A DNA stretch of 64,000 bases, from contig JAZGFB010000033.1 in assembly GCA_036479015.1 (NCBI GenBank), positions 1 through 64,000 of the forward strand, given 5' to 3'. Position 1 is the stretch's first letter. Every line of letters starts with the position of its first letter. A program made the translations under genes and the position numbers. The notes beneath the pieces were generated by a model. It was given only the letters and a program-made list of their open reading frames with translations. It did no database searches and was not told the DNA's origin. Shown piece by piece: positions 34,387 through 41,989 of this stretch. The stretch comes from NVTR01 sp036479015 (lineage in GTDB: Bacteria > Pseudomonadota > Alphaproteobacteria > Rhodobacterales > Rhodobacteraceae).

Positions 34387-34818
34387 ATGACCATGAAAGC
34401 ACCTTGGCATATTTGGGTCGTTGGCATTGCGGCGCTGTTGTGGAATGCAGGCGGCGCTTATGACTACGTCATGACCGTCACTGAAAACAGCGCCTATATG
34501 GCAAATTTCACCCCGGATCAGCTGAGCTATTTCTACGGTTTTCCCAGTTGGGTAATGGCGGCCTGGGCCATCGCGATCTGGGCGGCGGTCTTGGGGTCTG
34601 TGCTGTTGTTATTGCGCTCACGCCATGCAGCGTTGGCTTTTGGCCTGTCGATACTGGGGATCATTGCCACAACACTGTACAGCTTTGTTCTGTCGGGCGT
34701 TAATTACGGCGAACTTGTCGGTAAAGGCGCGCTTTGGTTTACACTGGCCATCGGTGTGGTTGCCGTTTTGCTGTGGCTTTACGCGCGCGCCATGCACCAA
34801 CGCGGGGTGCTCAGCTGA
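34387..34818 (+). CDS. Small four-helix inner-membrane protein of unknown function
   Basis: 143 residues from ATG 34387 (or 34393), with four hydrophobic helices: residues ~8-25, ~55-76, ~82-100 and ~113-133. Acidic or polar loops lie between them, including ENSAYMANFTPDQLSYFYGFP. I recognise no characterised family, although similar four-helix proteins are common in marine alphaproteobacteria. Its stop codon overlaps the presumed start of the tyrosine phosphatase, so the two are probably co-translated. Confidence 0.8.
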   Translation: MTMKAPWHIWVVGIAALLWNAGGAYDYVMTVTENSAYMANFTPDQLSYFYGFPSWVMAAWAIAIWAAVLGSVLLLLRSRHAALAFGLSILGIIATTLYSFVLSGVNYGELVGKGALWFTLAIGVVAVLLWLYARAMHQRGVLS

Positions 34819-35264
34819 ACCGTATACTGTTCGTCTGCCTGGGCAATATTTGCCGTTCACCGGCGGCCCAGGGGGTGTTTCGCGCCGCCTGCCAGCAGGC
34901 TGGCATTGCCGCCCAGACCGACAGCGCTGGCACCTCTGACTGGCATGTGGGCGCGCCACCATATGGCCCCATGACCGATTGCGCCGCCGCGCGCGGCATT
35001 GATATTTCCGACCTGCGCGCCCGGCAATTTACGGCCGCTGATTTCAGCAATTTTGACCTGCTGATCGCCATGGACCGCGCGAACCAAACCGCCATGGAAA
35101 CCCTGCGCCCTGCCGGCAACACCACCCCGATCACGCTGTTTCTAGACTATGCGCCCGACACCGGTGCCACCCAGGTGCCCGACCCGTATTACACCCGTGA
35201 TTTTGACACCGCCCTTAGCCTGATCCAAGCAGCCAGCGCCGGTCTGCTGGCAACGTTGCACTAG
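34815..35264 (+). CDS. Low-molecular-weight protein-tyrosine phosphatase
   Basis: Hydrolyses phosphotyrosine (or arsenate-type substrates in related enzymes). The P-loop VCLGNICRSPAA with catalytic cysteine lies at the very start and the general-acid DPYY near the C-terminus. The family normally begins within three residues of RILFVCLG, which points to CTG at 34815 (CTGA overlapping the stop of the previous gene) as the start, giving 149 residues. In-frame GTG 34773 or TTG 34734 are alternatives but add 14-27 residues foreign to the family. Confidence 0.88.
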   Translation: MNRILFVCLGNICRSPAAQGVFRAACQQAGIAAQTDSAGTSDWHVGAPPYGPMTDCAAARGIDISDLRARQFTAADFSNFDLLIAMDRANQTAMETLRPAGNTTPITLFLDYAPDTGATQVPDPYYTRDFDTALSLIQAASAGLLATLH

Positions 35265-35274
35265 GGCCCGCACC

Positions 35275-35574
35275 TTAGCCACAAAAGGTCCGCGCCACCT
35301 GGGCATATTCCCGATAACGATCCCAAAACCGTTCATGGGTGCGGCTGGGTGACTGGCGCATGTCCTGGGCCTTTTGTGGGTCCTTATAAAACGATGACGC
35401 CAGCTTTTGATCACTGGGGTTTAACGTCAGATCTGCCGCCTGCTGAATACAGCCACACAGCGCCCGGCTTTTGGCGTCGCGGTCAGACCGCATGCAGGCG
35501 CGCTCAATCGTTTGTGCCTGTACCGCGCCCAACAGCCCAAAAACCGCCACCGCCGCCAATATCATTACCCGCAT
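35275..35574 (-). CDS. Small secreted protein of unknown function
   Basis: 99 residues from the ATG at 35574. A signal peptide (MRVMILAAVAVFGLLGAVQA) is followed by a mature part with four cysteines: C27, C40 and C42 in RACMRSDRDAKSRALCGCIQ, and the penultimate C98. Upstream in-frame ATG codons would place a non-signal sequence before it. Similar short cysteine-containing exported proteins are found in Rhodobacterales, sometimes labelled arginine transporter without support. Two disulfides are possible. Confidence 0.8.
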   Translation of the reverse strand: MRVMILAAVAVFGLLGAVQAQTIERACMRSDRDAKSRALCGCIQQAADLTLNPSDQKLASSFYKDPQKAQDMRQSPSRTHERFWDRYREYAQVARTFCG

Positions 35575-35674
35575 AGTTGCCTCAACCTTCCCGTCCCCCG
35601 GGGGCAACATGCCAGACCCAACCGGCAAAGGTCAATTCACGAATTTATGGGTTGGCTGGCCTCCGCCTGGCGAA

Positions 35675-36022
35675 CTATGCCTGAAAGAACACTTCACCCG
35701 AACGGTCCCAAAACGCCCCGATCGCCGCGCAGGTGCTGCGCCGGTTGGTCAGAACCTCAACCGCGCAAATATCGGCCGCCAACAGCGCCGCGCAGCGGTA
35801 CAATTCCTGGCGCTGCGGGTAATAATCATCCTGGTTCTTCAGAACCGGGTGCTCCAGCCCGGCGGCAACTGCCGTCAGCGCAAAGGCCGCCTCAGCACCG
35901 TAAGCATCGGGAAACGCCCGAACAACCGAGGCCACAACCGACCTGGGTTCCAGGCATTTTTCAATAATGCCCTCTGCCACATGGCTTTCCATGCATGCCG
36001 CATTTGCCAATGCCCCTACCAT
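35675..36022 (-). CDS. Hypothetical protein, 115 residues
   Basis: No family recognised. The chain is alanine-rich and helical, with five cysteines spread over the length (NAACMESH, EKCLEP, YRCAALLAADICA, RSTCAAIG) and no obvious signal peptide or membrane helix. It lies between two other small unknown genes on the same strand but is separated from each by 100-225 bases, so an operon is not certain. The start at 36022 is the first ATG of the frame; one internal alternative exists. Confidence 0.65.
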   Translation of the reverse strand: MVGALANAACMESHVAEGIIEKCLEPRSVVASVVRAFPDAYGAEAAFALTAVAAGLEHPVLKNQDDYYPQRQELYRCAALLAADICAVEVLTNRRSTCAAIGAFWDRSGEVFFQA

Positions 36023-36150
36023 GCCACCAACCCCACTCAGTACCCCGTTATGGGCGTATTAGCGCAATAAGTGGCCAGAGTCAGCAATAACTAAGATCGC
36101 GCACCGGATCGGCGGGTTTTGGGTGTTTCACGAGGGCATGTAAGCCTATG

Positions 36151-36229
36151 GTCCGGCGTGCCGGACAGCGCCCGGACCTCCCCCACGGGGAGGGCGCTTT
36201 GCACCCACCCCAAGGTCCGGGCACTGCCC
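36151..36229. repeat. Large intergenic hairpin repeat (copy 1)
   Basis: A 79-base element almost identical to 40630-40708. Its ends pair over 18 positions with three mismatches, and it contains inner CCCCACGGGG and GGGCGCTTTGC segments. It lies 22 bases past the stop of the next minus-strand gene (36248-36826), within a 225-base gap. Both copies share the same core sequence, so this is a dispersed family and not chance. Confidence 0.8.
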
Positions 36230-36247
36230 ATATTTCCTTCACAGCCC

Positions 36248-36826
36248 CTAATCTGGTGTTACAGAATGCGACTGGTCCGAAGTTTCATCATTGGCGAAAA
36301 AGCCAAGCTCAAACGCCCCATTTTCGACCGAACAAGCAACATGATAGGGTTGTGGTTGCGTGTAATCAAAACCCAGATCAACGCCGAATTCCAAAAGCGC
36401 GATGTCCTCGAAAGCCACAAACGCTGTGCCCAGATACCTTAGCGAAGCCCGGTGAAATGCGTGTGTTTCAAGGCGGTACTGTCGGCCATCTGCAAATCTG
36501 GGGGGCGCATAACGCATGGTGATAAAGAAAACATGTTCGCCGCAATAGTAGGCATCATTATACGCTGATAGTTTTGGCTCGCCCGGATCCTGTTCAAAGT
36601 CTGTGCGGCTTCGCGCACCGGTTGCCCTATCTGTCAGTTCGATTGAATAAGCTTGCAGCTCCTCAGTACCACCAAATGACACGACAGCCGTTATTTCACT
36701 GGTTTCCACCCGCTGTTCATCCCCAAGAGGCGATAACAATACCTGACCAAGCGCAAGCGTAACCTCCTGCGCGACAAGCGCATTTGTCCCCATCAATACC
36801 GCCGCAATCACTGTTACAATTCTCAT
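36248..36826 (-). CDS. Hypothetical exported protein, 192 residues
   Basis: An N-terminal signal peptide (MRIVTVIAAVLMGTNALVAQ) is followed by a beta-rich mature domain with two cysteines (DAYYCGEHV and HVACSVENG). The pattern of strands, such as ITAVVSFGGTEELQAYSIEL and HVFFITMRYAPPRF, suggests an immunoglobulin-like or jelly-roll fold. No characterised family is recognised. It is transcribed alone. A large hairpin repeat lies immediately past its stop. Confidence 0.7.
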   Translation of the reverse strand: MRIVTVIAAVLMGTNALVAQEVTLALGQVLLSPLGDEQRVETSEITAVVSFGGTEELQAYSIELTDRATGARSRTDFEQDPGEPKLSAYNDAYYCGEHVFFITMRYAPPRFADGRQYRLETHAFHRASLRYLGTAFVAFEDIALLEFGVDLGFDYTQPQPYHVACSVENGAFELGFFANDETSDQSHSVTPD

Positions 36827-36884
36827 CGGTCTTCAAACCTTGGTGCTGCGAGCGAAAATTTGCATGGTGCTGACCCCGATAATT

Positions 36885-37655
36885 TCATTTTGGGTTATTT
36901 GGGCCAGACACATCCAAAATATCGCACAAATCAAACAAATTTCTAACCTCCCAATTCGGTTGAATGGCTGAATTGTTCAATTTTCCACCCCTGTTCAGCC
37001 AGACAGATTTAGCGCCATAGTTATTGGCCCCCGCCACATCAGTTTCAAGTGAATCCCCCACATGAACAAATGCACTGGCAGCAATACCCCCAGCCTTATT
37101 CGCCATGGCTGCAAAAATCCGGGCATCTGGTTTTTGAAACCCGTGATCGTGTGAATACACCACATAATCAAATAGGTGGGCAATACCGGCGGCTTTTGGC
37201 GTTGAATTTCCGTTTGTCAGCCACCCGATCCGGAACCGTTTCTTTAGATGTTCAAGAACGGGAATAGTGTCATCAAACAAATAGGCGGCACCAAAGCGAA
37301 CATCTTTGAACAGACTCAGGGCTTTCCCTGCGAGCAATTGGTCACCGCCCGCAATTTCCACAAAAGACATCCGCCGGATTTCAAGAAGATCAACTTTTCC
37401 AGTGCGATGCTTCAGTTCAATATCATTGCGGATGGATTGAAGCTGGGCAGCATTGGTATTGATGCCGTGGCCAATGAAAAAGCGTTCTACCTCTCGCAGG
37501 GCTTCATCAAGAACCCGTTGAAAATCAAGCAACGTCTGGTCAACATCAAAGGAAATCAAGGAATATGCCAAAGGTTGTGGGTTCTGCTTCAAATGGATGC
37601 AATTATTGTGAGCAAGCTTAGTATGGGCATGAATTGACCGCAACCGTGCCCCCAT
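36885..37655 (-). CDS. HAD-family hydrolase (YjjG-like)
   Basis: Haloacid-dehalogenase phosphatase of about 235-256 residues. Motif I is SFDVDQTLLDF, with Q in place of the usual G after the second Asp. Motif II is IGWLTNGNS, motif III has the lysine in HDHGFQKPDARIF, and motif IV is VHVGDSLETDVAGANN. The overall pattern resembles YjjG-type nucleotidases/phosphatases. The start is uncertain: ATG 37655 has a G-rich ribosome site and TTG 37592 is closer to the domain. The frame stays open to 38123 but that part overlaps lepA and is not genic. Confidence 0.85.
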   Translation of the reverse strand: MGARLRSIHAHTKLAHNNCIHLKQNPQPLAYSLISFDVDQTLLDFQRVLDEALREVERFFIGHGINTNAAQLQSIRNDIELKHRTGKVDLLEIRRMSFVEIAGGDQLLAGKALSLFKDVRFGAAYLFDDTIPVLEHLKKRFRIGWLTNGNSTPKAAGIAHLFDYVVYSHDHGFQKPDARIFAAMANKAGGIAASAFVHVGDSLETDVAGANNYGAKSVWLNRGGKLNNSAIQPNWEVRNLFDLCDILDVSGPNNPK

Positions 37656-37917
37656 CCACCCCCCGCTGACCCGCCCATTCCACCTCTCAGCACCACACCC
37701 AATCGCCACACACAGGCGCAAAATTTCAACATCATATATGGCAAATGCGCGCCGCGCGGCACAATAGGCGCAACATCGTCTGTGGCGGCATCCCCGCCAC
37801 AACCATCCCGTTAGCCCTAACACCAACCAAATCAATGCCTTACAGCCATGTCCGCGCGCGAACATCTCTGCTGCGCCCCATTGACCTTGCCGGGTTTTCC
37901 AAGCATATCCACCCCCT

Positions 37918-39717
37918 ATGACCAACCTTGATCTCATCCGCAATTTTTCCATCGTCGCCCATATCGACCACGGGAAATCCACCCTCGCTGATCGCCTGAT
38001 CCAGCTGACCGGCACCGTGTCTGAACGCGACATGAAGGCCCAGATGCTGGACACCATGGAAATCGAGCGTGAACGCGGCATCACCATCAAGGCCAATTCG
38101 GTCCGCATTGAATACCCGGCCAAGGATGGGCAGACCTATATTCTGAACCTGATCGACACCCCCGGCCACGTTGATTTCGCCTACGAAGTCAGCCGCTCAA
38201 TGCGCGCCGTGGAAGGCTCGCTTTTGGTAGTCGATGCCTCCCAAGGGGTCGAGGCCCAGACCCTCGCCAACGTCTATCAAGCCCTGGATGCCGACCATGA
38301 AATCGTGCCGGTCCTGAACAAAGTTGACCTTCCGGCAGCCGAACCCAAGCAGGTGCGCGATCAGATCGAAGACGTGATCGGCATCGACGCCTCTGACGCC
38401 ATCGAAATTTCCGCCAAAACCGGCATCGGCATCCCCGACGTGCTGGAAGCCATCGTCACCCGTCTGCCCGCCCCAAAAGGCGACCGCGACGCCCCGCTTA
38501 AGGCCATGCTGGTGGACAGCTGGTACGATTCATACCTGGGCGTCGTCGTCATGATCCGCGTCATCGATGGCGTCATCAAAAAGGGCGACAAGATCAAAAT
38601 GATGCAGACCAATGCCGCCTACGGTATTGATCGCCTCGCCGTTTTGCGCCCCGAAATGGAAAACATCCCCGAACTTGGCCCCGGCGAAATCGGCGTGCTG
38701 ACCGCATCCATCAAACAGGTGCGCGATACCCGCGTCGGCGACACCATCACCCACGTCAGTGGCGGCACAGACACACCGCTGCCGGGCTTCAAACCGGCGC
38801 AACCCGTGGTGTTCTGCGGGTTGTTCCCGGTGGATTCAGCCCTGTTCAACGACCTGCGCGACGCCATAGAAAAGCTCGCCCTCAACGACGCCAGCTTTTC
38901 CAGCGAAATGGAAACCTCCGCCGCCCTTGGCTTTGGCTTTCGCTGCGGCTTTCTCGGCCTGCTGCACCTAGAGGTCATCCGCGACCGCATCCAACGCGAA
39001 TATGACATCGACCTGATCACCACCGCGCCATCGGTCATCTACCACGTCTACCAGCGCGACGGCACCATGCTGACCCTGCACAACCCCGCCGACATGCCCG
39101 ACATGACCCACGTTGATCACCTGGAAGAACCCCGCATTAAGGCCACGATCCTGGTGCCGGATGACTACCTGGGCGTGGTCCTAAAACTGTGCCAGGATCG
39201 CCGCGGCATCCAGATTGACCTGACCTATGCCGGTTCGCGCGCCATGGTCGTCTATGACCTGCCCCTGAATGAGGTGGTGTTTGACTTCTACGACCGCCTA
39301 AAATCCGTCACCAAGGGCTACGCCAGCTTTGACTATACCATGGAAGGGTACCGCCAGGATTTCCTTGTCAAAATGCAGATACTGGTCAACGAAGAACCGG
39401 TCGACGCCCTGTCCACCATGGTCCACCGTGATCGCGCCGAAGAACGCGGCCGCGCCATGGTCGAAAAGCTAAAAGACCTGATCCCCCGCCACATGTTCAA
39501 AATCCCGATCCAGGCAGCCATTGGCGGGCGCGTCATCGCGCGCGAAACCCTGTCCGCCATGCGCAAAGACGTCACCGCAAAATGCTACGGCGGCGACGCG
39601 TCCCGCAAGAAAAAGCTGCTGGAAAAGCAGAAAAAGGGTAAGAAGAAAATGCGAGAGTTCGGACGCGTCAGCATCCCGCAGGAAGCGTTTATTAGCGCGT
39701 TGAAGATGGACAGCTAG
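37918..39717 (+). CDS. lepA: Elongation factor 4
   Basis: Ribosome-associated translational GTPase LepA (EF4), 599 residues, full length. G1 is AHIDHGKSTLADRL, G2 RERGITIKANSV, G3 LIDTPGHVDF, G4 NKVDLPAA. The EF4-specific C-terminal domain with the KKKLLEKQKKGKKKMREFG basic stretch is present. It is a single gene with no clear partners; upstream is a divergent HAD gene. Confidence 0.97.
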   Translation: MTNLDLIRNFSIVAHIDHGKSTLADRLIQLTGTVSERDMKAQMLDTMEIERERGITIKANSVRIEYPAKDGQTYILNLIDTPGHVDFAYEVSRSMRAVEGSLLVVDASQGVEAQTLANVYQALDADHEIVPVLNKVDLPAAEPKQVRDQIEDVIGIDASDAIEISAKTGIGIPDVLEAIVTRLPAPKGDRDAPLKAMLVDSWYDSYLGVVVMIRVIDGVIKKGDKIKMMQTNAAYGIDRLAVLRPEMENIPELGPGEIGVLTASIKQVRDTRVGDTITHVSGGTDTPLPGFKPAQPVVFCGLFPVDSALFNDLRDAIEKLALNDASFSSEMETSAALGFGFRCGFLGLLHLEVIRDRIQREYDIDLITTAPSVIYHVYQRDGTMLTLHNPADMPDMTHVDHLEEPRIKATILVPDDYLGVVLKLCQDRRGIQIDLTYAGSRAMVVYDLPLNEVVFDFYDRLKSVTKGYASFDYTMEGYRQDFLVKMQILVNEEPVDALSTMVHRDRAEERGRAMVEKLKDLIPRHMFKIPIQAAIGGRVIARETLSAMRKDVTAKCYGGDASRKKKLLEKQKKGKKKMREFGRVSIPQEAFISALKMDS

Positions 39718-39831
39718 CTGGCCATTTTGCGGCAGGTGCGGGTAAGCGTTTGGCAAAGCCAATTGCGGCCGCAGGCGGGGGTGTTTGTGTGGGGCGCTAG
39801 GTGTTGACGATGGATGGTTAGGAATTTGTGC

Positions 39832-40539
39832 ATGAGTCTGTCAAAATACTCTGAGGCATTCAAAAGCAACCTTGACGGTCCGATTCCGGTGTTTGTCGGC
39901 CAGCTCGATGGTCTTTTGTTTGAATTTCTCTCAAGTGTCCCTAAAGATGGTTATTTTCGAGCGCTAAACCTTCTTCACTATGGATATGCAAATTTTCGTT
40001 CGGCGGTTTTGTTAACGCAAGGGGGCGCTGTGGCAGCAGTGCCGTCCGTACTTCGAAATTCCCTTGAAGCGTCTGCCTATGGTTTCCTTTTTCACCACAA
40101 TAAAGACTGGTGGGATTTGTGGCAGAAACGCGAACAGGAATTGAATGCGAAGAATAAGTTTCGCAATAGCGGACTTAGTAACGCTAAATCCGCGCTGCAA
40201 AAGGAGGATGATACGCTGCTTAACCAATTCAATGTGTTGTATGAGACACTCATTAGTTTTGGAGCGCACCCAAACTACTTTGGGGTGGACGAGATCGTTT
40301 CCTACGAACCTTTAGAAGGCGATCGCGTATTTGTTTCGTTTAACCAATTGGCAGGCGAGTTAGAGCGAGAAAGGGCATACCTTTTAGTTGGTCAAACTGG
40401 GGTGTTTTTTGGAAGTATTCTTGGTGCCCTTTGGGGAGAAGATGTGGAAACCAGCTATTTTTTGGTCAAATTGGGAGAATTGGCGGAGACAATTGAGACC
40501 CATGCATTTGAGCTGGTTGAAAATGAAGAATCTACTTAA
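39832..40539 (+). CDS. Orphan protein of unknown function, 235 residues
   Basis: Starts at ATG 39832 with an AGGA site. No signal peptide or clear membrane helix. The middle contains RSAVLLTQGGAVAAVPSVLR then NSLEASAYGFLFHHNKDWW, which resembles the arginine/glutamate helices of DUF5677-like or HEPN-like proteins, but the match is too loose to name. The coding region is noticeably richer in A/T than its neighbours, uses different codons, and stands alone beside a large hairpin repeat. These suggest acquisition by transfer. The function is unknown; a defence or stress role is only a guess. Confidence 0.75.
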   Translation: MSLSKYSEAFKSNLDGPIPVFVGQLDGLLFEFLSSVPKDGYFRALNLLHYGYANFRSAVLLTQGGAVAAVPSVLRNSLEASAYGFLFHHNKDWWDLWQKREQELNAKNKFRNSGLSNAKSALQKEDDTLLNQFNVLYETLISFGAHPNYFGVDEIVSYEPLEGDRVFVSFNQLAGELERERAYLLVGQTGVFFGSILGALWGEDVETSYFLVKLGELAETIETHAFELVENEEST

Positions 40540-40872
40540 TTGGATTTGTTGATGGCTTCGATCACAGCGGTGGGCAAACGACGCACAAGTTGATGAAGAG
40601 AATTCGAATCTTACAAATCAACAATCCCGCCCGGCATCGCCGGGCAGCGCCCGGACCTCCCCCACGGGGAGGGCGCTTTGCACCCACCCCGAGGTCCGGG
40701 CGCTGCCCTCAGTGGTTAGGTCACGACAATGGCGCTAAGCTTCGCACCCAAAAAAACTCTGGTCGCGCGCAAATCTTCGTTACCGCTACCATTCACAATA
40801 TCAACATGATAGCTACCTGTTCGCGCGCGAACACCACACCCCGTTTCGGCACAGAAAACGCCAGCTTGCCGG
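40540..40872. other. Intergenic region with large hairpin repeat
   Basis: 333 bases between the orphan gene and the convergent cupredoxin. The prominent content is the 79-base hairpin repeat at 40630-40708. The remaining DNA contains GCGCGCGAACACC-like G/C-rich stretches. The plus-strand frame across it is composed largely of the repeat and is not considered a gene. Confidence 0.6.
40630..40708. repeat. Large intergenic hairpin repeat (copy 2)
   Basis: Second and more intact copy of the element at 36151-36229. Bases 40642-40659 pair perfectly, over 18 base pairs, with 40691-40708. Inside is a second small hairpin around CCCCACGGGG. A short CCGGCATCGCCGG hairpin sits at the left edge. Such a structure would be very stable as RNA and as cruciform DNA. 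It lies 90 bases after the orphan gene. Confidence 0.85.
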
Positions 40873-41178
40873 TTAGTTCACCACAATTCGCCCGGCCATA
40901 TTCGGGTGAAATTTGCAAAAATAATCAAACGTCCCGGCGCTGGAAAACGTGATCTCACCGCTTTTTCCCTTTTTCAGGGTGCCGGTGTTAAATGATCCAT
41001 CCCGCGCCGTTGCCGTATGCGGGGCCCCGTCCTGATTGACCCAAATAACCGTGTCGCCAACTGATACCGTGACCTCGGCCGCATCATACTTAAAGCTCTT
41101 GATATCAATTGTGATCGTCTCGGCCCAGGCCGCCCCGGAAATGAATATCGCCGCTATAAATGGTGTTATAAATCGCAT
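40873..41178 (-). CDS. Small plastocyanin-like cupredoxin
   Basis: Exported type-1 copper protein of 101 residues from ATG 41178, with a signal peptide ending near AAWA (residue 19). Copper ligands are complete: H54 in GAPHTATA, then C88, H91 and M94 in YFCKFHPNMAG. The compact size is that of pseudoazurin/plastocyanin-like small cupredoxins. It probably carries electrons in the periplasm, or binds copper for delivery. No redox partner gene is adjacent. Confidence 0.9.
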   Translation of the reverse strand: MRFITPFIAAIFISGAAWAETITIDIKSFKYDAAEVTVSVGDTVIWVNQDGAPHTATARDGSFNTGTLKKGKSGEITFSSAGTFDYFCKFHPNMAGRIVVN

Positions 41179-41353
41179 GGTCAACCTTTCACAAATACGC
41201 CCAAGGGGCCGGTAATTAGTGCGCATCTTTGCCATTTCCGGGGCGAAAAACAAGACCGCTCTGGTTTGCCCACCCGGACCGGCTGACAAACGCCCACTTT
41301 CACGCCGCCGCCAAACCGGCTATGCCCGCCCAGCAATAATACCGGAGCCCCCG

Positions 41354-41905
41354 ATGTCCCCCCTAAACACCCGCGCCGAAAACGCCTGTGAACTGTGCAC
41401 CTCAACCGATGATCTTGCACCGTTTGATGTGGCCCCGAAAGCGGATGGAACAGCTGATACCCAGGCATTACTATGCGCCACCTGTTCCGCCCAAATTACC
41501 GGTGATCCCGACCCCAATCATTGGAAAGGTCTGGCAAATACCATGTGGTCCGAACATCCCCCGGTTCAGGTTCTCGCCTGGCGCATGCTGGACCGATTGT
41601 CTGACCATGACTGGGCGCGCGACCTGACTGACATGCTGTACCTTGACGACGAAACCTTGGCCTGGGCCCAGGCCGGCCGGGCAACCCCAGATATAATTCA
41701 CCGCGATGCCAACGGCACCCAGCTTACCGCCGGTGACAGCGTTACCCTGATCAAAGACCTGCCGGTCAAAGGCGCGGGTTTTACTGCCAAACGTGGAACT
41801 GCGGTCCGCTCGATTTCACTTGTCACTGATAATGCCGCACACATCGAAGGTCGGGTAGAAGGCCAGCGGATCGTTATACTGACTGAATTTGTAAAGAAGC
41901 GCTGA
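41354..41905 (+). CDS. PhnA-domain zinc-ribbon protein (YjdM-like)
   Basis: 183 residues from ATG 41354; the open frame further upstream lacks family resemblance. Four cysteines in CELC (12-15) and CATC (41-44) form a zinc ribbon at the N-terminus. The C-terminal PhnA domain spans about residues 115-182 (DANGTQLTAGDSVTLIKDLP and GQRIVILTEFVKK). Despite the historic name, family members are not phosphonoacetate hydrolases and their role is unknown. An extra ~60-residue segment lies between the two domains. Confidence 0.85.
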   Translation: MSPLNTRAENACELCTSTDDLAPFDVAPKADGTADTQALLCATCSAQITGDPDPNHWKGLANTMWSEHPPVQVLAWRMLDRLSDHDWARDLTDMLYLDDETLAWAQAGRATPDIIHRDANGTQLTAGDSVTLIKDLPVKGAGFTAKRGTAVRSISLVTDNAAHIEGRVEGQRIVILTEFVKKR

Positions 41906-41989
41906 AACAGTCGTTTTTATGATTGACGTGTCGCTGATAAGCCCACCAGTCTGCCACTGAAACCAGACCGGATTGAAAGGGATATCGTC

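Noticed and set aside
36119..36522. Plus-strand frames crossing the first large hairpin repeat
   Set aside because: They are antisense to the exported protein gene at 36248-36826 and consist partly of the repeat.
37656..38123. Long minus-strand frame upstream of the HAD hydrolase, opening a 412-residue reading frame
   Set aside because: The added part overlaps the start of lepA on the other strand and has no phosphatase resemblance. The HAD domain is complete from about 37592-37655.
33827..41178. A copper-handling gene cluster (PCu(A)C chaperone plus cupredoxin)
   Set aside because: The two genes are over 6 kb apart on opposite strands with unrelated genes between them, so no cluster is supported.
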